Positions 34,014-43,070 of a DNA stretch of 64,000 nucleotides are shown here, in pieces. Source of the stretch: Siculibacillus lacustris. GTDB lineage: Bacteria; Pseudomonadota; Alphaproteobacteria; Rhizobiales; Ancalomicrobiaceae. Location of the stretch: NCBI RefSeq assembly GCF_004328075.1, contig NZ_SJFN01000015.1:1-64000 (forward strand). The letters run 5' to 3'. The notes beneath the pieces are model-generated. The model searched no databases, was not told the origin of the DNA, and saw only the letters and a program-made list of their open reading frames with translations. Both the position numbers and the translations under genes were made by a program. How positions within the stretch are numbered: the first letter of the stretch is position 1; each line of letters opens with the position of its first letter.

Positions 34014-34814
34014 ATGACCACCGACCCGATCGAACGCTGGCGCGGCCGCAACGAGAGCAAGGACGACCTGCGCCGCGGGGTGTGGGCGGCGCTCGAGGCG
34101 GCCGGGGCGTCGGAGGGCTCGCCGTGGAGCCGGATCCCCGACTATCTCGGCAAGGAGACGGCGGCCGAACAACTGGCGACGCTGCCGGAATGGAAGGCGG
34201 CGCGGATCGTCAAGGCCAACCCCGATCCGGCTCAGATCCCGGTGCGGCGCAAGGCGCTGGAGGCCGGGAAGCTGCTCTATGCGCCGGTGCCGGAACTGGT
34301 GAAGCCGTTCCCCTTCGTCGAGCTCGATCCGGAGGATCTGGCACGGCGCGGCATCGCCTTCGCGGACGCGGCGCGGTCGGAGGTCTTCGTCGAGGTCGGG
34401 CGGCCGATCGCTTTCGAGGAGATGAAGCCGATGGACTTCATCGTGGTCGGTTGCGTCGCGGTGACCCGTTCGGGCGGGCGCACCGGCAAGGGCGGCGGCT
34501 TCGCCGATCTGGAGCTCGGGATCTTCCGCGAGCTCGGCCTGGTGCCGGCGACCGCCCGCATCGCCACCACCGTCCACGATCTGCAGATCGTCCACGATTC
34601 GCGCCTGACCATGCTCGGCCACGACCAGCCGCTCGACTTCGTGGCGACGCCGAGCGAGCTGATCGTCACCGAGACCGCCTATCCGACCCCGACCGGCGTC
34701 GCCTGGGAGGCGGTGCAGCCCGACCAGTACGCGGGTATCCCGTTCCTCACGGCGCTGCGCCGAGACATCGAGCGCCGCGCGGCGCGGGCGGCGGTGACCG
34801 GGCTCAAGAGCTGA
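34014..34814 (+). CDS. 5-Formyltetrahydrofolate cyclo-ligase-like protein (COG0212)
   Basis: 266 residues, AGGAG before the ATG. The nucleotide/folate-site signature is RTGKGGGFADLELGI near residues 157-171, and the N-terminal basic motif expected for phosphate contact reads IPVRRKALEAGK. Family enzymes convert 5-formyl-THF to methenyl-THF with ATP, but many COG0212 paralogues have other, unproven roles, and some cluster with thiamin-salvage genes. Its position as last gene of the importer/atz operon is unexpected. Its 3' end overlaps the converging permease gene by 11 bp. Confidence 0.8.
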   Translation: MTTDPIERWRGRNESKDDLRRGVWAALEAAGASEGSPWSRIPDYLGKETAAEQLATLPEWKAARIVKANPDPAQIPVRRKALEAGKLLYAPVPELVKPFPFVELDPEDLARRGIAFADAARSEVFVEVGRPIAFEEMKPMDFIVVGCVAVTRSGGRTGKGGGFADLELGIFRELGLVPATARIATTVHDLQIVHDSRLTMLGHDQPLDFVATPSELIVTETAYPTPTGVAWEAVQPDQYAGIPFLTALRRDIERRAARAAVTGLKS

Positions 34815-36045
34815 GGCCGTCGATCACCGAACCGCGGCCGGCGACCCAGGCCGGGATCAGCGCGAACAGGCTGCCGGCCAGCGCCACCGCGCCGGCCCAC
34901 AGAATCTCCGGCGCGCCGATCGTCACCGGCACGGCGAGGCCGGTGTCGCCGGCGATCAACTGCGACACGGCGATCGCCGCGCCCCAGCCGAGGCCGAGGC
35001 CGAGGCTCGCGCCGGCGACCATCAGGACCGCCGCGGCGCCCCAGACGGTGGCCAGCACGAAGCTCTGCGGCGCCCCGAGCGCCCTGAGCACCGCATAACG
35101 GCGGCGGCGCAGGCCGACCACGGTGACCAGCAGCGCGGTCACGGCGAGGAACACCAGTCCGTCGTCGAGCGCCGAGGCGACCAGCAGGATCTGTTGGACG
35201 TCGCCGAGCGCGACGTGGAGTTCGACCAGGACTTCCGCCGGAAACAGCGCCTGGGTGACGCCGCGCCGCCATTCGCCGCGCAGCTGATAGGCGGCGGCGA
35301 AGCTCTTCGGCTTTACCACGATCGCCGGCACGTCGGGCACGGTCGCCGCGTCGAAGGGCGGGCCGATGCGTTCGATCCCGGGGGCGTGGCCGTTGCCGAG
35401 CCCATGGGTCTCCCACACGGTCTCGACCGGCACGATCACCGCGCGATCCCAGGGGCCGCCGGTCGGGGCGAGGCGGCCGACCACCTTGTAGTGCGCGCCG
35501 GCATGGACATGGGCGGCCTCCTCGGTGCCGACATGGCCGAGGTCGGTCGGCCACACCGCGCCGGCATGGCCATGGGACGGCTTGAGGTCGTCGCCGATCG
35601 CCAGGCGCGCGTCCGAGCCGATCACCGCTTCGTTCTCCGCCGCGAACATCCGCCCCTCGATCGGCGCGAGGCGGCCCCAGCGACCGGCGAAGGCGGCGGT
35701 GGTGCCGATCACCGGATGGCCGGCGACGACGTCGCCGAAGGCGATCGGCGCGACCGCGGCGACCCGCTCGTCGGTGCCGAGCCTGGCCAGCGCCGCGCCG
35801 TTCATCAACGGCAGCGCCTCGAGCCGGAGATAGACCGAGGTCAGGACCAATTGGGTGTTGCTGCCGGCGGCGCCGATCAGCAGCGGAAAATCGTCGGCGG
35901 CGCGGGCCGAGGCGTGGCGGAAGGCGCGTTCCTGGGCGCCGAGCGCGATGCCGACGGCGACCGCCACGGCGACCAGCACGACCACCACCACGGCGTTCCA
36001 GCGCAGGCCGCGCAGGTCGGCGAGGATCATCGGCAGCGGGTTCAT
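34804..36045 (-). CDS. FtsX/MacB-type ABC permease
   Basis: 413 residues: one N-terminal membrane helix (WNAVVVVVLVAVAVAVGIAL), a large periplasmic domain (about 40-270) and three C-terminal helices with the FtsX-type LRRRRYAVLRALGAP coupling loop. The periplasmic part contains several His clusters (HGHAGAVW, EEAAHVHAGAHYK, GNGHAPGIERIG) that suggest a metal link. With the ATPase gene (ATGA overlap) it forms a MacB/LolCDE-like mechanotransmission pair. This two-gene set with a small secreted protein resembles the Zur-regulated PA4064-PA4066 group of Pseudomonas (recalled, not tested). Confidence 0.82.
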   Translation of the reverse strand: MNPLPMILADLRGLRWNAVVVVVLVAVAVAVGIALGAQERAFRHASARAADDFPLLIGAAGSNTQLVLTSVYLRLEALPLMNGAALARLGTDERVAAVAPIAFGDVVAGHPVIGTTAAFAGRWGRLAPIEGRMFAAENEAVIGSDARLAIGDDLKPSHGHAGAVWPTDLGHVGTEEAAHVHAGAHYKVVGRLAPTGGPWDRAVIVPVETVWETHGLGNGHAPGIERIGPPFDAATVPDVPAIVVKPKSFAAAYQLRGEWRRGVTQALFPAEVLVELHVALGDVQQILLVASALDDGLVFLAVTALLVTVVGLRRRRYAVLRALGAPQSFVLATVWGAAAVLMVAGASLGLGLGWGAAIAVSQLIAGDTGLAVPVTIGAPEILWAGAVALAGSLFALIPAWVAGRGSVIDGLSS

Positions 36046-36779
36046 CGACGCTCCTCGGCGATCAGGCGGCCGCCGGCGAGGCGATGGACGGTGTCGAGTC
36101 GTTCGAGCAGGGCGGGATCGTGGGCGACCACCAGGAGGGTCGCGCCGTGCTCGCGGGCGGCGTCGACGAGCAGGCCGGCGACGGCGCGGCCGGCTTCGGC
36201 GTCGAGGCTGGCGGTCGGTTCGTCGGCGAGGATCAGGCGAGGCCCGAGCAGCAGGGCACGGGCCACCGCGACCCGCTGACGCTCGCCGCGCGACAGCTTG
36301 GCGGCGCGGCGGCGGGGATCGTCGAGGCCCATGCGGGCGATCAGCGCGTCGGCTCGGGCATGGAGGGCTTGCCGGTCGGCGATGCGGCCGAAGCGGGCCG
36401 GCATCAGCACGTTGTCGCGCACCGTGAGCTCGTCGACGAGGTGGAAGTCCTGGAACACGAAACCGATGGTGGCGCGGCGCCAGCGACCGTGCGCCGCCTC
36501 GCCGAGCGTGTCGAGGCGGGTGTCGCCCCAGGCGACGCGGCCGGTGGAGGGCACCGCGAGGCCGGCGACGACGTGGAGCAGCGTCGATTTGCCGGCGCCG
36601 GAGGGACCGGCGAAGCCGACCCGGGCGCCGGGCGGCACCTCCAGGCTTTCGATGTCGAGGGCCCGGAACGGCGGCTCGCGGCCGCGGCGGTGTTCGACCA
36701 CGACGCCGTCGAGGCGGAGCGCGGCGGCGCGCGGTCCGTCCGCCGCCGCGGGCTCAGCGGGTGCGGCGGAAGTCGGCAT
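36042..36779 (-). CDS. LolD/MacB-type ABC ATPase
   Basis: 245 residues. Walker A is GPSGAGKST, Q-loop FVFQDFHLVDELTV, signature LSRGERQRVAVARALL and Walker B LILADEPTASLD, then the H-loop VVAHDPALLER. This is the LolD/MacB subgroup that partners FtsX-like permeases. The first 20 residues are an Ala/Pro-rich extension (MPTSAAPAEPAAADGPR). Its start lies 26 bp inside the preceding gene, so translation is coupled. It works with the permease encoded next. Confidence 0.9.
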   Translation of the reverse strand: MPTSAAPAEPAAADGPRAAALRLDGVVVEHRRGREPPFRALDIESLEVPPGARVGFAGPSGAGKSTLLHVVAGLAVPSTGRVAWGDTRLDTLGEAAHGRWRRATIGFVFQDFHLVDELTVRDNVLMPARFGRIADRQALHARADALIARMGLDDPRRRAAKLSRGERQRVAVARALLLGPRLILADEPTASLDAEAGRAVAGLLVDAAREHGATLLVVAHDPALLERLDTVHRLAGGRLIAEERR

Positions 36780-37257
36780 CGACGATCCTCATCTGGCTGA
36801 CGAATCCGGTCGTCGGGTCGGTCTTCGACCCGACCTCGAGGCGGCCGGAGACGGTGACGCGGGTGCCGGCGGAGACCAGCGGCGTCGCCGCGGCGAGGGT
36901 CACCACGACGATGTCGACCGGCCAATCGGCGTCCGATTGGCAGAAGGGGCAGATCGCCATGGGTTCGCGGGTCAGCACGAAGAAGGTCGCCTCGGCCTGG
37001 AGCGGCGGCGCCATGTAACCGGTCAGCGACACCGGCCGGCCGGCGGCGCCGAGGACCAGCGGCGAGAAGGTCAGGCCGCGCACTCCGAAGCTGGCATAGA
37101 GCTGCTCGAAGGTCAGGACCACCGGATCCTCGGCGGCGGCGCGGCCGGGGCGGAGAAACGCGGCGAGGGGAACGGCGAGACACGCGGCGGCGAAGTGCCG
37201 CCGCGTGAGGAGACGATCGGCCGATCCGCGGGTCGGATGCGGCATGGCCACGGTCAC
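36754..37257 (-). CDS. Small exported protein with a CPFC motif
   Basis: 167 residues from GTG 37257, which overlaps the alkaline phosphatase stop; ATG 37245 is an alternative. The N-terminus has a twin-arginine-like signal (LTRRHFAAACLAVPLAAF) and cleavage near GRAAAED. The mature chain contains GLTFSPLVLGAAGRPVSLTGYMAPP and AICPFCQSDADWPVD, two cysteines spaced like a redox or metal site, and an OB-like stretch VSAGTRVTVSGRLEVG. I do not recognise a proven function. The context, a metalloenzyme and a His-rich permease, suggests periplasmic metal handling (inference). Confidence 0.75.
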   Translation of the reverse strand: MTVAMPHPTRGSADRLLTRRHFAAACLAVPLAAFLRPGRAAAEDPVVLTFEQLYASFGVRGLTFSPLVLGAAGRPVSLTGYMAPPLQAEATFFVLTREPMAICPFCQSDADWPVDIVVVTLAAATPLVSAGTRVTVSGRLEVGSKTDPTTGFVSQMRIVDADFRRTR

Positions 37258-38993
37258 TTGGCGAGACCGAGGGCGGTCGCCATGGCGCGGAACACCCGGG
37301 TGTTGTCGAGGCGGCCGTGGAAGACCTCCGAGCCCGGGCCCATGGCGGTCAGCACCACGTCGTCGCCGGCGTGGACCGCCTGGTTGGCGTCGAAGGGCAG
37401 GTTGCCGGTGATGTGGACGGCGCCGGGACGCTCGCAGTTCTTGGGGTTCTCGACATAGGTGTCCTTGGTGGCACCGGCCACCGCGGGTACGTTCTCGCCC
37501 TCGAGATAGGGCTTGGAATTGAAGCAGGTGTCGGGCGAGGAGCCGAAGGCGACGGCGATCCGCTTCGACACGTCGACCGACTTGGGATAGCCCTCGGCGT
37601 CAACGTCGTAGACCGGAACCTTGGCGTCGGCGTAGGTGCCGAGCTTCTCGCGCGGGGTCTGGCCCGGGCGGTCGTCGTCATAGGTGCCGATGATCGAGAC
37701 GGCATGGGCATGGTCGGCGACGACGATGATCATCGTATCGTCGGCCTTGGCGGCGAAGTCCTTGGCGACCTTCACGGCGTTGTCGAGCATGATGACGTCG
37801 AACAGCGCCCGCTCGGGGTCCATCGAGTGGCTGTACTTGTCGATGCGGGCGGATTCGACCATCAGGAAGAAGCCGTCCTTGTTCTTCGACAGGGCTTCGA
37901 TCGCCGCCTTGGTCTCTTCGGTGACGTCGGGCTGATCAGGGAACTTCGAGACCGTGCCCTTCTTGAGCAGGCGCAGGTCGAGGGCTCCGTCGACGTTGCC
38001 GGTGTTGTAGAGGCCGAGGATCTTGGTCTTGCCGTCGGCGACCGCCTTGTTCATCTCGGTCTTGGTCGAGACGAAGCTGTAGCCGGCGCTCTCGAACTGC
38101 TTGATGTAGTCGACGTCGTCGGGGCGCTTGGAGCCCGGAGTCGACTTGGCCAGGAAGAAGGGCGAGCCGCCGCCCATGATCACATCCGGCTTGACGTCCC
38201 AGAACATCTTGACGATGTCGTTGTAGTCGGAGCGCTTACGGGTGTGGGAGACGACGCCGGCCGGGGTGGCGTCCTCGATCTCGGAGTTGGTGACCACGCC
38301 GACGGCCATGCCGGTCCGGCGCTTGACCAGTTCACCGATGGTTTCGACCTTCGGATGCTCGAGGGTGTTCTTGTTCTTGGCGCAGTAGACGCCGAGGGCG
38401 TTGACGCAGGACTTGTGGCCGGTGGTATAGGCGCTCATCGAATTGGCGCTGTCGGTGACGATCGAATCGGTCCCGGCGGTCGAGATCAGCGCCATGTGCG
38501 GCATGTCGTCGATCGCGAACTCGCCGCCGTAGCGGCCTTCGACCATGCCCTTGGACATGATGCGGGCGGCGGTGCGGTGGGCGACCGAGAAGCCGTCGCC
38601 GATGAACAGAATGACGTTCTTGGCGACCCGGCCCTTGGGGGTGTCGAAGACCTCCCAGGCGACCGCCTTCTTCTTGTCGCCGGCGGTGGCTTCGATCTTG
38701 ACGGTGCCGGGCTTGGCCAGCGAGACGTCGCGCAGCCAATAGGCGGTCAGATCGTTGCCGTCCTCCTTCTCGATCACCGTCGGCTTGGCGCCGAACACCT
38801 CGGCGGCGTCCTTGCCGTCGATGGTGACCTCGAGGTGGGCGGCGGCAGGCGCGCCGGGGAACTCGACCTTGAAGTCGAACTTCGACCCGGCGAGGATCTC
38901 GGCGCGGTTCAGCGGGTAGATCGTCTGCGCCTGGGCGGCGGCGGCGAGGCCGGCCGACAGGGTGGCGGCGAGGAGAGCGGAGCGCGGGAGCAT
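37254..38993 (-). CDS. Alkaline phosphatase (PhoA family)
   Basis: 579 residues with a signal peptide (MLPRSALLAATLSAGLAAAAQAQ). The metal and catalytic features are Asp133 in FIGDGF, the nucleophile Ser182 in TDSANSMSAYTTG, ESARIDKYSHS, and metal-ligand His in VVADHAHAV. It is a zinc-dependent periplasmic phosphomonoesterase. About 100 residues precede the catalytic domain and may be a beta-sandwich. It is the first gene of a four-gene minus-strand operon, and its stop overlaps the next start. A 14-bp dyad upstream (39073) may regulate it through phosphate or zinc status. Confidence 0.9.
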   Translation of the reverse strand: MLPRSALLAATLSAGLAAAAQAQTIYPLNRAEILAGSKFDFKVEFPGAPAAAHLEVTIDGKDAAEVFGAKPTVIEKEDGNDLTAYWLRDVSLAKPGTVKIEATAGDKKKAVAWEVFDTPKGRVAKNVILFIGDGFSVAHRTAARIMSKGMVEGRYGGEFAIDDMPHMALISTAGTDSIVTDSANSMSAYTTGHKSCVNALGVYCAKNKNTLEHPKVETIGELVKRRTGMAVGVVTNSEIEDATPAGVVSHTRKRSDYNDIVKMFWDVKPDVIMGGGSPFFLAKSTPGSKRPDDVDYIKQFESAGYSFVSTKTEMNKAVADGKTKILGLYNTGNVDGALDLRLLKKGTVSKFPDQPDVTEETKAAIEALSKNKDGFFLMVESARIDKYSHSMDPERALFDVIMLDNAVKVAKDFAAKADDTMIIVVADHAHAVSIIGTYDDDRPGQTPREKLGTYADAKVPVYDVDAEGYPKSVDVSKRIAVAFGSSPDTCFNSKPYLEGENVPAVAGATKDTYVENPKNCERPGAVHITGNLPFDANQAVHAGDDVVLTAMGPGSEVFHGRLDNTRVFRAMATALGLAK

Positions 38994-39072
38994 GGTGACC
39001 TCGGCTTGATGAATCCGGGCGCACCGCGAAAACGGCGCGCTCCTTCATCAACACCGCGCACATTGCATATTT

Positions 39073-39086
39073 GTGACATGCGTCAC
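39073..39086. promoter_or_regulatory. Dyad upstream of the alkaline phosphatase operon
   Basis: GTGAC-ATGC-GTCAC, a perfect 5-bp inverted repeat 80 bp upstream of the phosphatase start. It has TGACA/TGTCA-like elements reminiscent of a Pho box but lacks a clean direct repeat, so the regulator is uncertain. Confidence 0.35.
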
Positions 39087-39158
39087 GGGCGCCGGCCCCG
39101 TCCGCCTCCCGACCCGCGCACCGTCTCGACGGCGCGTGGGGGCGATCGCCCGGGCGCC

Positions 39159-40166
39159 TCACATGGTCTCGGCTTCGACGGCGTGGCAGGCGGCGACGTG
39201 GGTGGCGCTGCCGCGCGGCTCGGGCTTTTCGACGCGGCAGCGGTCGAAGGCGATCGGGCAGCGCGGGTTGAACACGCAGCCGGGCGGCGGCGCGAAGGGC
39301 GAGGGCAACTCGCCGGTCAGCACGATGCGCTCGCGCTTGCGGGTCGGGTCGGCGACCGGCGTCGCCGACAGCAGGGCGCGGGTATAGGGGTGGCGGGGAT
39401 CGGCGAAGATCGCCTCCTTGGGCGCCCGCTCGACCACTCGGCCGAGATACATCACCAGCACCTCGTCGGCGATGTGGCGCACCACCGACAGGTCGTGGCT
39501 GACGAACACATAGGCGAGGCCGAACTCCTCCTGGAGATCGGCGAGCAGGTTCAGCACCTGGGCGCGCACCGACACGTCGAGGGCGGAGACCGGTTCGTCG
39601 AGGACGATGATCTTGGGGTGGAGCATCAGCGCGCGGGCGATGGCGATGCGCTGGCGCTGACCGCCGGAGAACATGTGGGGATAGCGATCGGCGTGTTCGG
39701 GACGCAGGCCGACGTGGGCGAGCATCGCCAGGGCGGCGGCGCGGCGTTCCTCGGGGGTCTGGTCGGTGTTGACCAGCAGCGGCTCCTCGAGCGTCTTGCG
39801 GATGGTCTGACGCGGATTGAGCGAGCCGTAGGGATTCTGGAACACCATCTGCACCGAGCGGCGCAGCATCTTCAGGCGATGCCCGTCGACGCCGGTGACG
39901 TCGATGCCGTCGATCGCCAGATGGCCGGCACTCGGCGGCTCGATCAGCGCCAGCATGCGGCCGAGGGTCGACTTGCCGGAGCCGGATTCGCCGACCACCG
40001 CGACGGTCTTGCGCGGGGCGAGCTTCAGCGACACGCCGGTGACGGCGCGCACCGTGCCACCCTTGGAGAACAGCCCGCCGCCGACCTCGTAGGTCTTGAC
40101 CAGATCATCGGCGAACAGCACCGGGGTTTCGCTGTCGGCGGGCACGGGAGAGATCGCGGGGGTCAT
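39159..40166 (-). CDS. Peptide-type ABC ATPase, DppF-like (second importer)
   Basis: 335 residues starting [20 protein letters not shown]. Walker A is [10 protein letters not shown]-loop MVFQNPYGSLNPRQT, signature FSGGQRQR, Walker B IIVLDEPVSALD, then the H-loop VSHDLSVV and the C-terminal Cys cluster CVFNPRCPIAFDRC. This is the last gene of the five-gene minus-strand importer operon (44853 to 39159). Its start lies inside the stop region of the DppD-like gene (ATGA overlap). Confidence 0.93.
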   Translation of the reverse strand: MTPAISPVPADSETPVLFADDLVKTYEVGGGLFSKGGTVRAVTGVSLKLAPRKTVAVVGESGSGKSTLGRMLALIEPPSAGHLAIDGIDVTGVDGHRLKMLRRSVQMVFQNPYGSLNPRQTIRKTLEEPLLVNTDQTPEERRAAALAMLAHVGLRPEHADRYPHMFSGGQRQRIAIARALMLHPKIIVLDEPVSALDVSVRAQVLNLLADLQEEFGLAYVFVSHDLSVVRHIADEVLVMYLGRVVERAPKEAIFADPRHPYTRALLSATPVADPTRKRERIVLTGELPSPFAPPPGCVFNPRCPIAFDRCRVEKPEPRGSATHVAACHAVEAETM

Positions 40167-41170
40167 GCCGGCACTCCATCGAGGGAACGGTCGAGGGCGA
40201 CCGGACGGCCGGCGACGAGCGGGGTGTGACAGAGGGCACGGCCGAGCTCCGGGCCGGCGCGGCGCGGCGGCTCGGTCGAGCAGATCGGCAGGGCGAAGCC
40301 GCAGCGCGGGGCGAAGACGCAGCCGGCGAGGCGGTCCCACTGGCCCGGCACCATGCCGCCGATGGCCGGCAGGCGGCGACCGGTGGCGCGTTCGGGCAGG
40401 GCGGCGAGCAGCGCCGCGGTGTAGGGATGGTGGGGATCGCGGAACAGATCGATGGTGGTCGCCTGCTCGACCTGGCGACCGGCATATTGCACCACCACCC
40501 GCTCGGCGGTCTCGGCGACCACGCCCATGTCGTGGGTGATCAGCACCAAGGCCATGTCCTGCTCGTCGCGCAGGCGCACCAGGAGGTCGAGGATCTGGGC
40601 CTGGATGGTGACGTCGAGGGCGGTCGAGGGCTCGTCGGCGATCAAGAGCTTCGGTGAGCAGGAGATCGCCATGGCGATCATCACCCGCTGGCTCATGCCG
40701 CCGGAGAGCTGATGCGGGAAGGCGTCGAGCCGACTCTCGGGGGAGGGGATGCCGACCTGTTCGAGCAGTTCGATCGAGCGGGCGCGGCGGGCGGCGCGGC
40801 CGAGGCCGAGATGGGTGGCGAGCGCCTCGCCGATCTGGAAGCCGACCGTGAAACACGGGTTCAGCGACGACATCGGCTCCTGGAAGATCATGGCGATGTC
40901 CTTGCCGATCAGCGAGCGACGGGCGCTCGGAGACAGGCCGAGGAGATTTTCACCGGCGAAGGTCAGGCGGTCGGCGGAGACGCGGGCGGTCTTGGGCAGG
41001 AGGCCCATGACGGCGAGCATGGCGACCGATTTGCCGGAGCCGGATTCGCCGACGATCGACACGATCTCGCGTTCGTCGACGGCGAGCGAGACGCGGTCGA
41101 CGGCGCGGAACAGATGCCCGGAGCGGGTTTCGAACTCGACGGTGAGGTTCTCGATCTCGAGAAGGGACAT
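40163..41170 (-). CDS. Peptide-type ABC ATPase, DppD-like (second importer)
   Basis: 335 residues. Walker A is [10 protein letters not shown]-loop [13 protein letters not shown], signature LSGGMSQR, Walker [13 protein letters not shown], then the H-loop ITHDMGVV. The C-terminal dipeptide-transporter domain has [14 protein letters not shown]. It starts 3 bp after the DppC-like permease stop. The two ATPases form the heterodimer that powers the importer. Confidence 0.93.
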   Translation of the reverse strand: MSLLEIENLTVEFETRSGHLFRAVDRVSLAVDEREIVSIVGESGSGKSVAMLAVMGLLPKTARVSADRLTFAGENLLGLSPSARRSLIGKDIAMIFQEPMSSLNPCFTVGFQIGEALATHLGLGRAARRARSIELLEQVGIPSPESRLDAFPHQLSGGMSQRVMIAMAISCSPKLLIADEPSTALDVTIQAQILDLLVRLRDEQDMALVLITHDMGVVAETAERVVVQYAGRQVEQATTIDLFRDPHHPYTAALLAALPERATGRRLPAIGGMVPGQWDRLAGCVFAPRCGFALPICSTEPPRRAGPELGRALCHTPLVAGRPVALDRSLDGVPA

Positions 41171-41173
41171 CGG

Positions 41174-42070
41174 TCAGCTCCGCTTCAGCTTCGGATCGAG
41201 GGCGTCGCGCAGCCCGTCGCCCATCAGGTTGATCGACACGACGGTGATCAGGATGGCGACGCCGGGCAGGGTCACGACGTGGGGCGCGCGCTGGATGAAC
41301 TCGCGGGCCGACGACAGCATGGCCCCCCATTCGGGGGTCGGCGGCTGGGCGCCGAGGCCGAGGAAGCCGAGGGCGGCGGCCTCGAGGATGGCGTCGGAGA
41401 TGCCGAGCGCCGCCTGGACGATCAGCGGTGCCATGCAGTTGGGAAGCACGGTGACGAAGGCGAGGCGGAACGGGCCGACGCCGGCGGCGCGGCTGGCCGT
41501 GACGTAGTCCTTGGACATCTCGGCCTGGGCGGTGGCGCGGACGATGCGGACATAGCGCGGCATGTAGACCACGGTGACCGCGACGATGGTGTTGGTCAGC
41601 GAGGGGCCGATCACCGCGATCACCACGATCGCCAGGACCAGCGACGGCACCGACATGATCAGGTCCATCAGGCGCGAGATCATGGTGTCGACGATGCCGC
41701 CCATGAAGGCCGCGGCGAGGCCGAGGCAGACGCCGACGGCGAGCGACACGACCACCACCGAGAAGCCGATGAACAGCGAGTAGCGGGCGCCGTGGACGAT
41801 GCGCGAGGCCATGTCGCGGCCGACGTCGTCGGTGCCGAGCGGGAACTCCCAAGTGCCGCCGGCCCAGACCGGCGACTGCAGGACATGGGCGCGGAACTGC
41901 TCCATCGGATCGTGGGACGAGATCACGTCGGCCCCGGCGGCGAGCAGGAGGACCAGCGAGATCAGCGCCAGCCCGAGCACGGCGCCGCGGTTGGTGGAGA
42001 AGTCGGCCCACAGGAGGCGCAACGGGTTGGGCGGGGTGAGCGCCTCGGCGGCGGTGGACTCAACGGCCAT
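41174..42070 (-). CDS. Peptide-type ABC permease, DppC-like (second importer)
   Basis: 298 residues. A cytoplasmic N-terminus (MAVESTAAEALTPPNPLRLL) is followed by six membrane helices. GTDDVGRDMASRIVHGARYSL is the characteristic DppC periplasmic loop, and the EAA loop is VTASRAAGVGPFRLAFVTVL. The start lies 11 bp inside the DppB-like gene. It differs from the DppC-like protein at 17644, so the two importers are not a recent duplication. Confidence 0.92.
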   Translation of the reverse strand: MAVESTAAEALTPPNPLRLLWADFSTNRGAVLGLALISLVLLLAAGADVISSHDPMEQFRAHVLQSPVWAGGTWEFPLGTDDVGRDMASRIVHGARYSLFIGFSVVVVSLAVGVCLGLAAAFMGGIVDTMISRLMDLIMSVPSLVLAIVVIAVIGPSLTNTIVAVTVVYMPRYVRIVRATAQAEMSKDYVTASRAAGVGPFRLAFVTVLPNCMAPLIVQAALGISDAILEAAALGFLGLGAQPPTPEWGAMLSSAREFIQRAPHVVTLPGVAILITVVSINLMGDGLRDALDPKLKRS

Positions 42071-43070
42071 GGCGGATCCGCGGGTTGATGGCGGCGTTCA
42101 GGATGTCGACGCTCATGTTGACGATGACGAGCAGGGTGGAGATCAACAGGACACCGCCCTGGAGCGCCGGATAGTCGCGCCGGAAGATCGCCTCGATCAG
42201 CCATTTGCCGATGCCCGGCCAGGCGAAGATGGTCTCGGTGAGCACGGCGCCGGCGAGCATGGTGCCGCCCTGCAGGCCGATGGTGGTGACCACCGGGATC
42301 AGCGCGTTGCGCAGGGCGTGCAGGCCGATCACCCGCCACGGCGGCAGGCCCTTGGCGCGGGCGGTGCGGACATAGTCCTCCTCCAGCACTTCGAGCATCG
42401 AGGAGCGGGTCATGCGGGCGATGGCCGCGAGCGGGATGGTCCCGAGCACGATCGCCGGCAGGATCAGATGGGAGATCGCCGAGGAGAAGGCGCCGTCCTG
42501 ACCGGACAGCAGGCTGTCGATGGTCATGAAGCCGGTGACCGGCTCGAAATAGAAGAGGAGATCGATGCGTCCCGAGACCGGGGTCAGGTCGAGCTGCACC
42601 GAGCAGAACAGCACCAGCAGCAAGCCCCACCAGAACACCGGCATGGAATAGCCGAACAGCGCCACGCCCATGATGCCGTGGTCCCACACCGAGCCGCGCT
42701 TGACCGCGGCGAGGATGCCGGCCGGGACGCCGAGCAGGACCGCGAACAGGGTGGCGAAGAGCGACAGTTCGACGGTCGCCGGGAACAGGGTCAGGAACTC
42801 GTGCAGCACCGAATCCTGGCTGATGATCGAGATGCCGAAATCGCCGTGCATCAGGCTCCAGACGTAGTCGAGGAACTGTTTCCACACCGGCTGGTCGAGA
42901 CCGAGCTCGTGGCGGAAGAACTCCAGACGTTCCGGGGAGATGCCGCGTTCGCCGCGCCGAACCTCGATGGGATCGCCCGGAACCAGACGAATCGCCATGA
43001 AGGTGAGGAAGCACAGAGCGATCAGGGTCGGGACCGTCAGGCTGATGCGGCGGACGATGAAGGCCAGCAT
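42060..43070 (-). CDS. Peptide-type ABC permease, DppB-like (second importer)
   Basis: 336 residues from ATG 43070 (MLAFIVRRISLTVPTLIALCFLTFMAIRLVPGDPIEV), the canonical DppB opening. An upstream in-frame extension is possible but unlike the family. Six membrane helices; EAA loop VLEEDYVRTARAKGLPPWRVI. The insertion between helices 1 and 2 with HELGLDQPVWKQF is usual for DppB. It lies 184 bp after the binding-protein gene, with a strong hairpin in between. Confidence 0.92.
   Translation of the reverse strand: MLAFIVRRISLTVPTLIALCFLTFMAIRLVPGDPIEVRRGERGISPERLEFFRHELGLDQPVWKQFLDYVWSLMHGDFGISIISQDSVLHEFLTLFPATVELSLFATLFAVLLGVPAGILAAVKRGSVWDHGIMGVALFGYSMPVFWWGLLLVLFCSVQLDLTPVSGRIDLLFYFEPVTGFMTIDSLLSGQDGAFSSAISHLILPAIVLGTIPLAAIARMTRSSMLEVLEEDYVRTARAKGLPPWRVIGLHALRNALIPVVTTIGLQGGTMLAGAVLTETIFAWPGIGKWLIEAIFRRDYPALQGGVLLISTLLVIVNMSVDILNAAINPRIRHGR

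Noticed and set aside
39073-39086. Pho box assignment for the dyad upstream of alkaline phosphatase
   Set aside because: The Pho box is a direct repeat with an 11-bp period. Here only an inverted GTGAC/GTCAC is clear, so I list it as a dyad without naming PhoB.
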